NCBI GenBank assembly: GCA_020073365.1
Contig: JAIQFL010000026.1
Span: 1 to 51,076, forward strand
DNA length: 51,076 nt
Direction of reading: 5' to 3'
Source of the DNA: Terriglobia bacterium
GTDB lineage: Bacteria; Acidobacteriota; Terriglobia; Bryobacterales; Bryobacteraceae
Positions within the stretch are counted from its first letter, which is position 1. Every line of letters starts with the position of its first letter. The notes below the pieces were generated by a model, which made no database searches, had not been told where the DNA came from, and worked only from the letters and a program-made list of their open reading frames with translations. The translations under genes and the position numbers were made by a program. Of the stretch, positions 51,003 to 51,076 are shown in pieces.

Positions 51003-51076
51003 GGAACCTATGCCGAATCGGAGAGGCACCTGACTTTTAATCAGGACGAGGTGGGTTCGATCCCCACAGGTTCCAC
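51003..51076 (+). tRNA. tRNA-Lys (UUU), cut by window end
   Basis: Perfect acceptor GGAACCT/AGGTTCC, D stem GCC/GGC, anticodon stem CCTGA/TCAGG with loop CTTTTAA (TTT), T arm GTGGG-TTCGATC-CCCAC. The window ends one base into CCA; the array probably continues. Confidence 0.9.

Noticed and set aside
49598..51076. Open reading frames over the tRNA array
   Set aside because: They cross several cloverleaf structures, lack ribosome sites and show no family likeness.

Overview
The window is GC-rich chromosomal DNA from a soil-type Acidobacteriota, most likely of the Bryobacterales/Solibacterales group. The main reasons are a TIGR03437-type C-terminal domain behind a sugar-dehydrogenase propeller, a MacB-like 'ADOP' permease with no ATPase, secreted DUF1080 and hydroxypyruvate-isomerase-like proteins, c-type cytochromes with PQQ-like propellers, and many short GTGGGRCAG-type palindromic intergenic repeats. 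Taxonomy is inferred from gene families only.

Layout. 1-1243: remnant of an IS91-type element (HUH transposase cut by the window edge, plus a tyrosine recombinase). 1422-6709 (minus): oxidative operon with a PQQ-like propeller, a small heme-less cytochrome-like protein, a mono-heme lipoprotein, an MntP-like exporter and a sorbosone-dehydrogenase-like protein; 6990-8441 is a di-heme peroxidase. 8832-10915: KdsD plus an unknown zinc-ribbon protein. 10912-15485: signalling island with a PAS hybrid kinase, a sigma-like protein, a NarL-type regulator and a NarX-type kinase around two matching palindromes. 15598-23222: secreted proteins, a glycine-rich protein, a sigma/zinc-finger-like protein and a MidA-type methyltransferase with a signal peptide. 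23385-32516 (minus): YfhO-like membrane protein, ROK sugar kinase, TIM-barrel isomerase, long GT4 glycosyltransferase, ADOP permease.

32623-45236 is a glycogen/alpha-glucan locus. GH13 branching enzyme glgB is transcribed leftward. Facing it is a rightward operon with a good sigma-70 promoter: pseudo-receiver, GT4 synthase, alpha-glucan phosphorylase, GH57 enzyme, zinc-finger protein, DUF4912 protein, and a 1038-residue fusion of a GH57 branching enzyme with a GT5 glycogen synthase. M20 peptidase, EamA transporter and HtrA/DegQ protease genes follow.

The most unusual part is the right end. From 49598 to the window edge there is a tightly packed tRNA array: 16 tRNA or tRNA-like genes in about 1.5 kb, usually 1-9 bases apart, nearly all with encoded CCA, and led by structured RNA elements. 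About half have non-canonical features: an enlarged D-loop carrying a copy of a dispersed genomic repeat, a long-variable-arm tRNA with anticodon UAU, a 9-base or U33-less anticodon loop, and short or mismatched acceptor stems. The array continues beyond the window.
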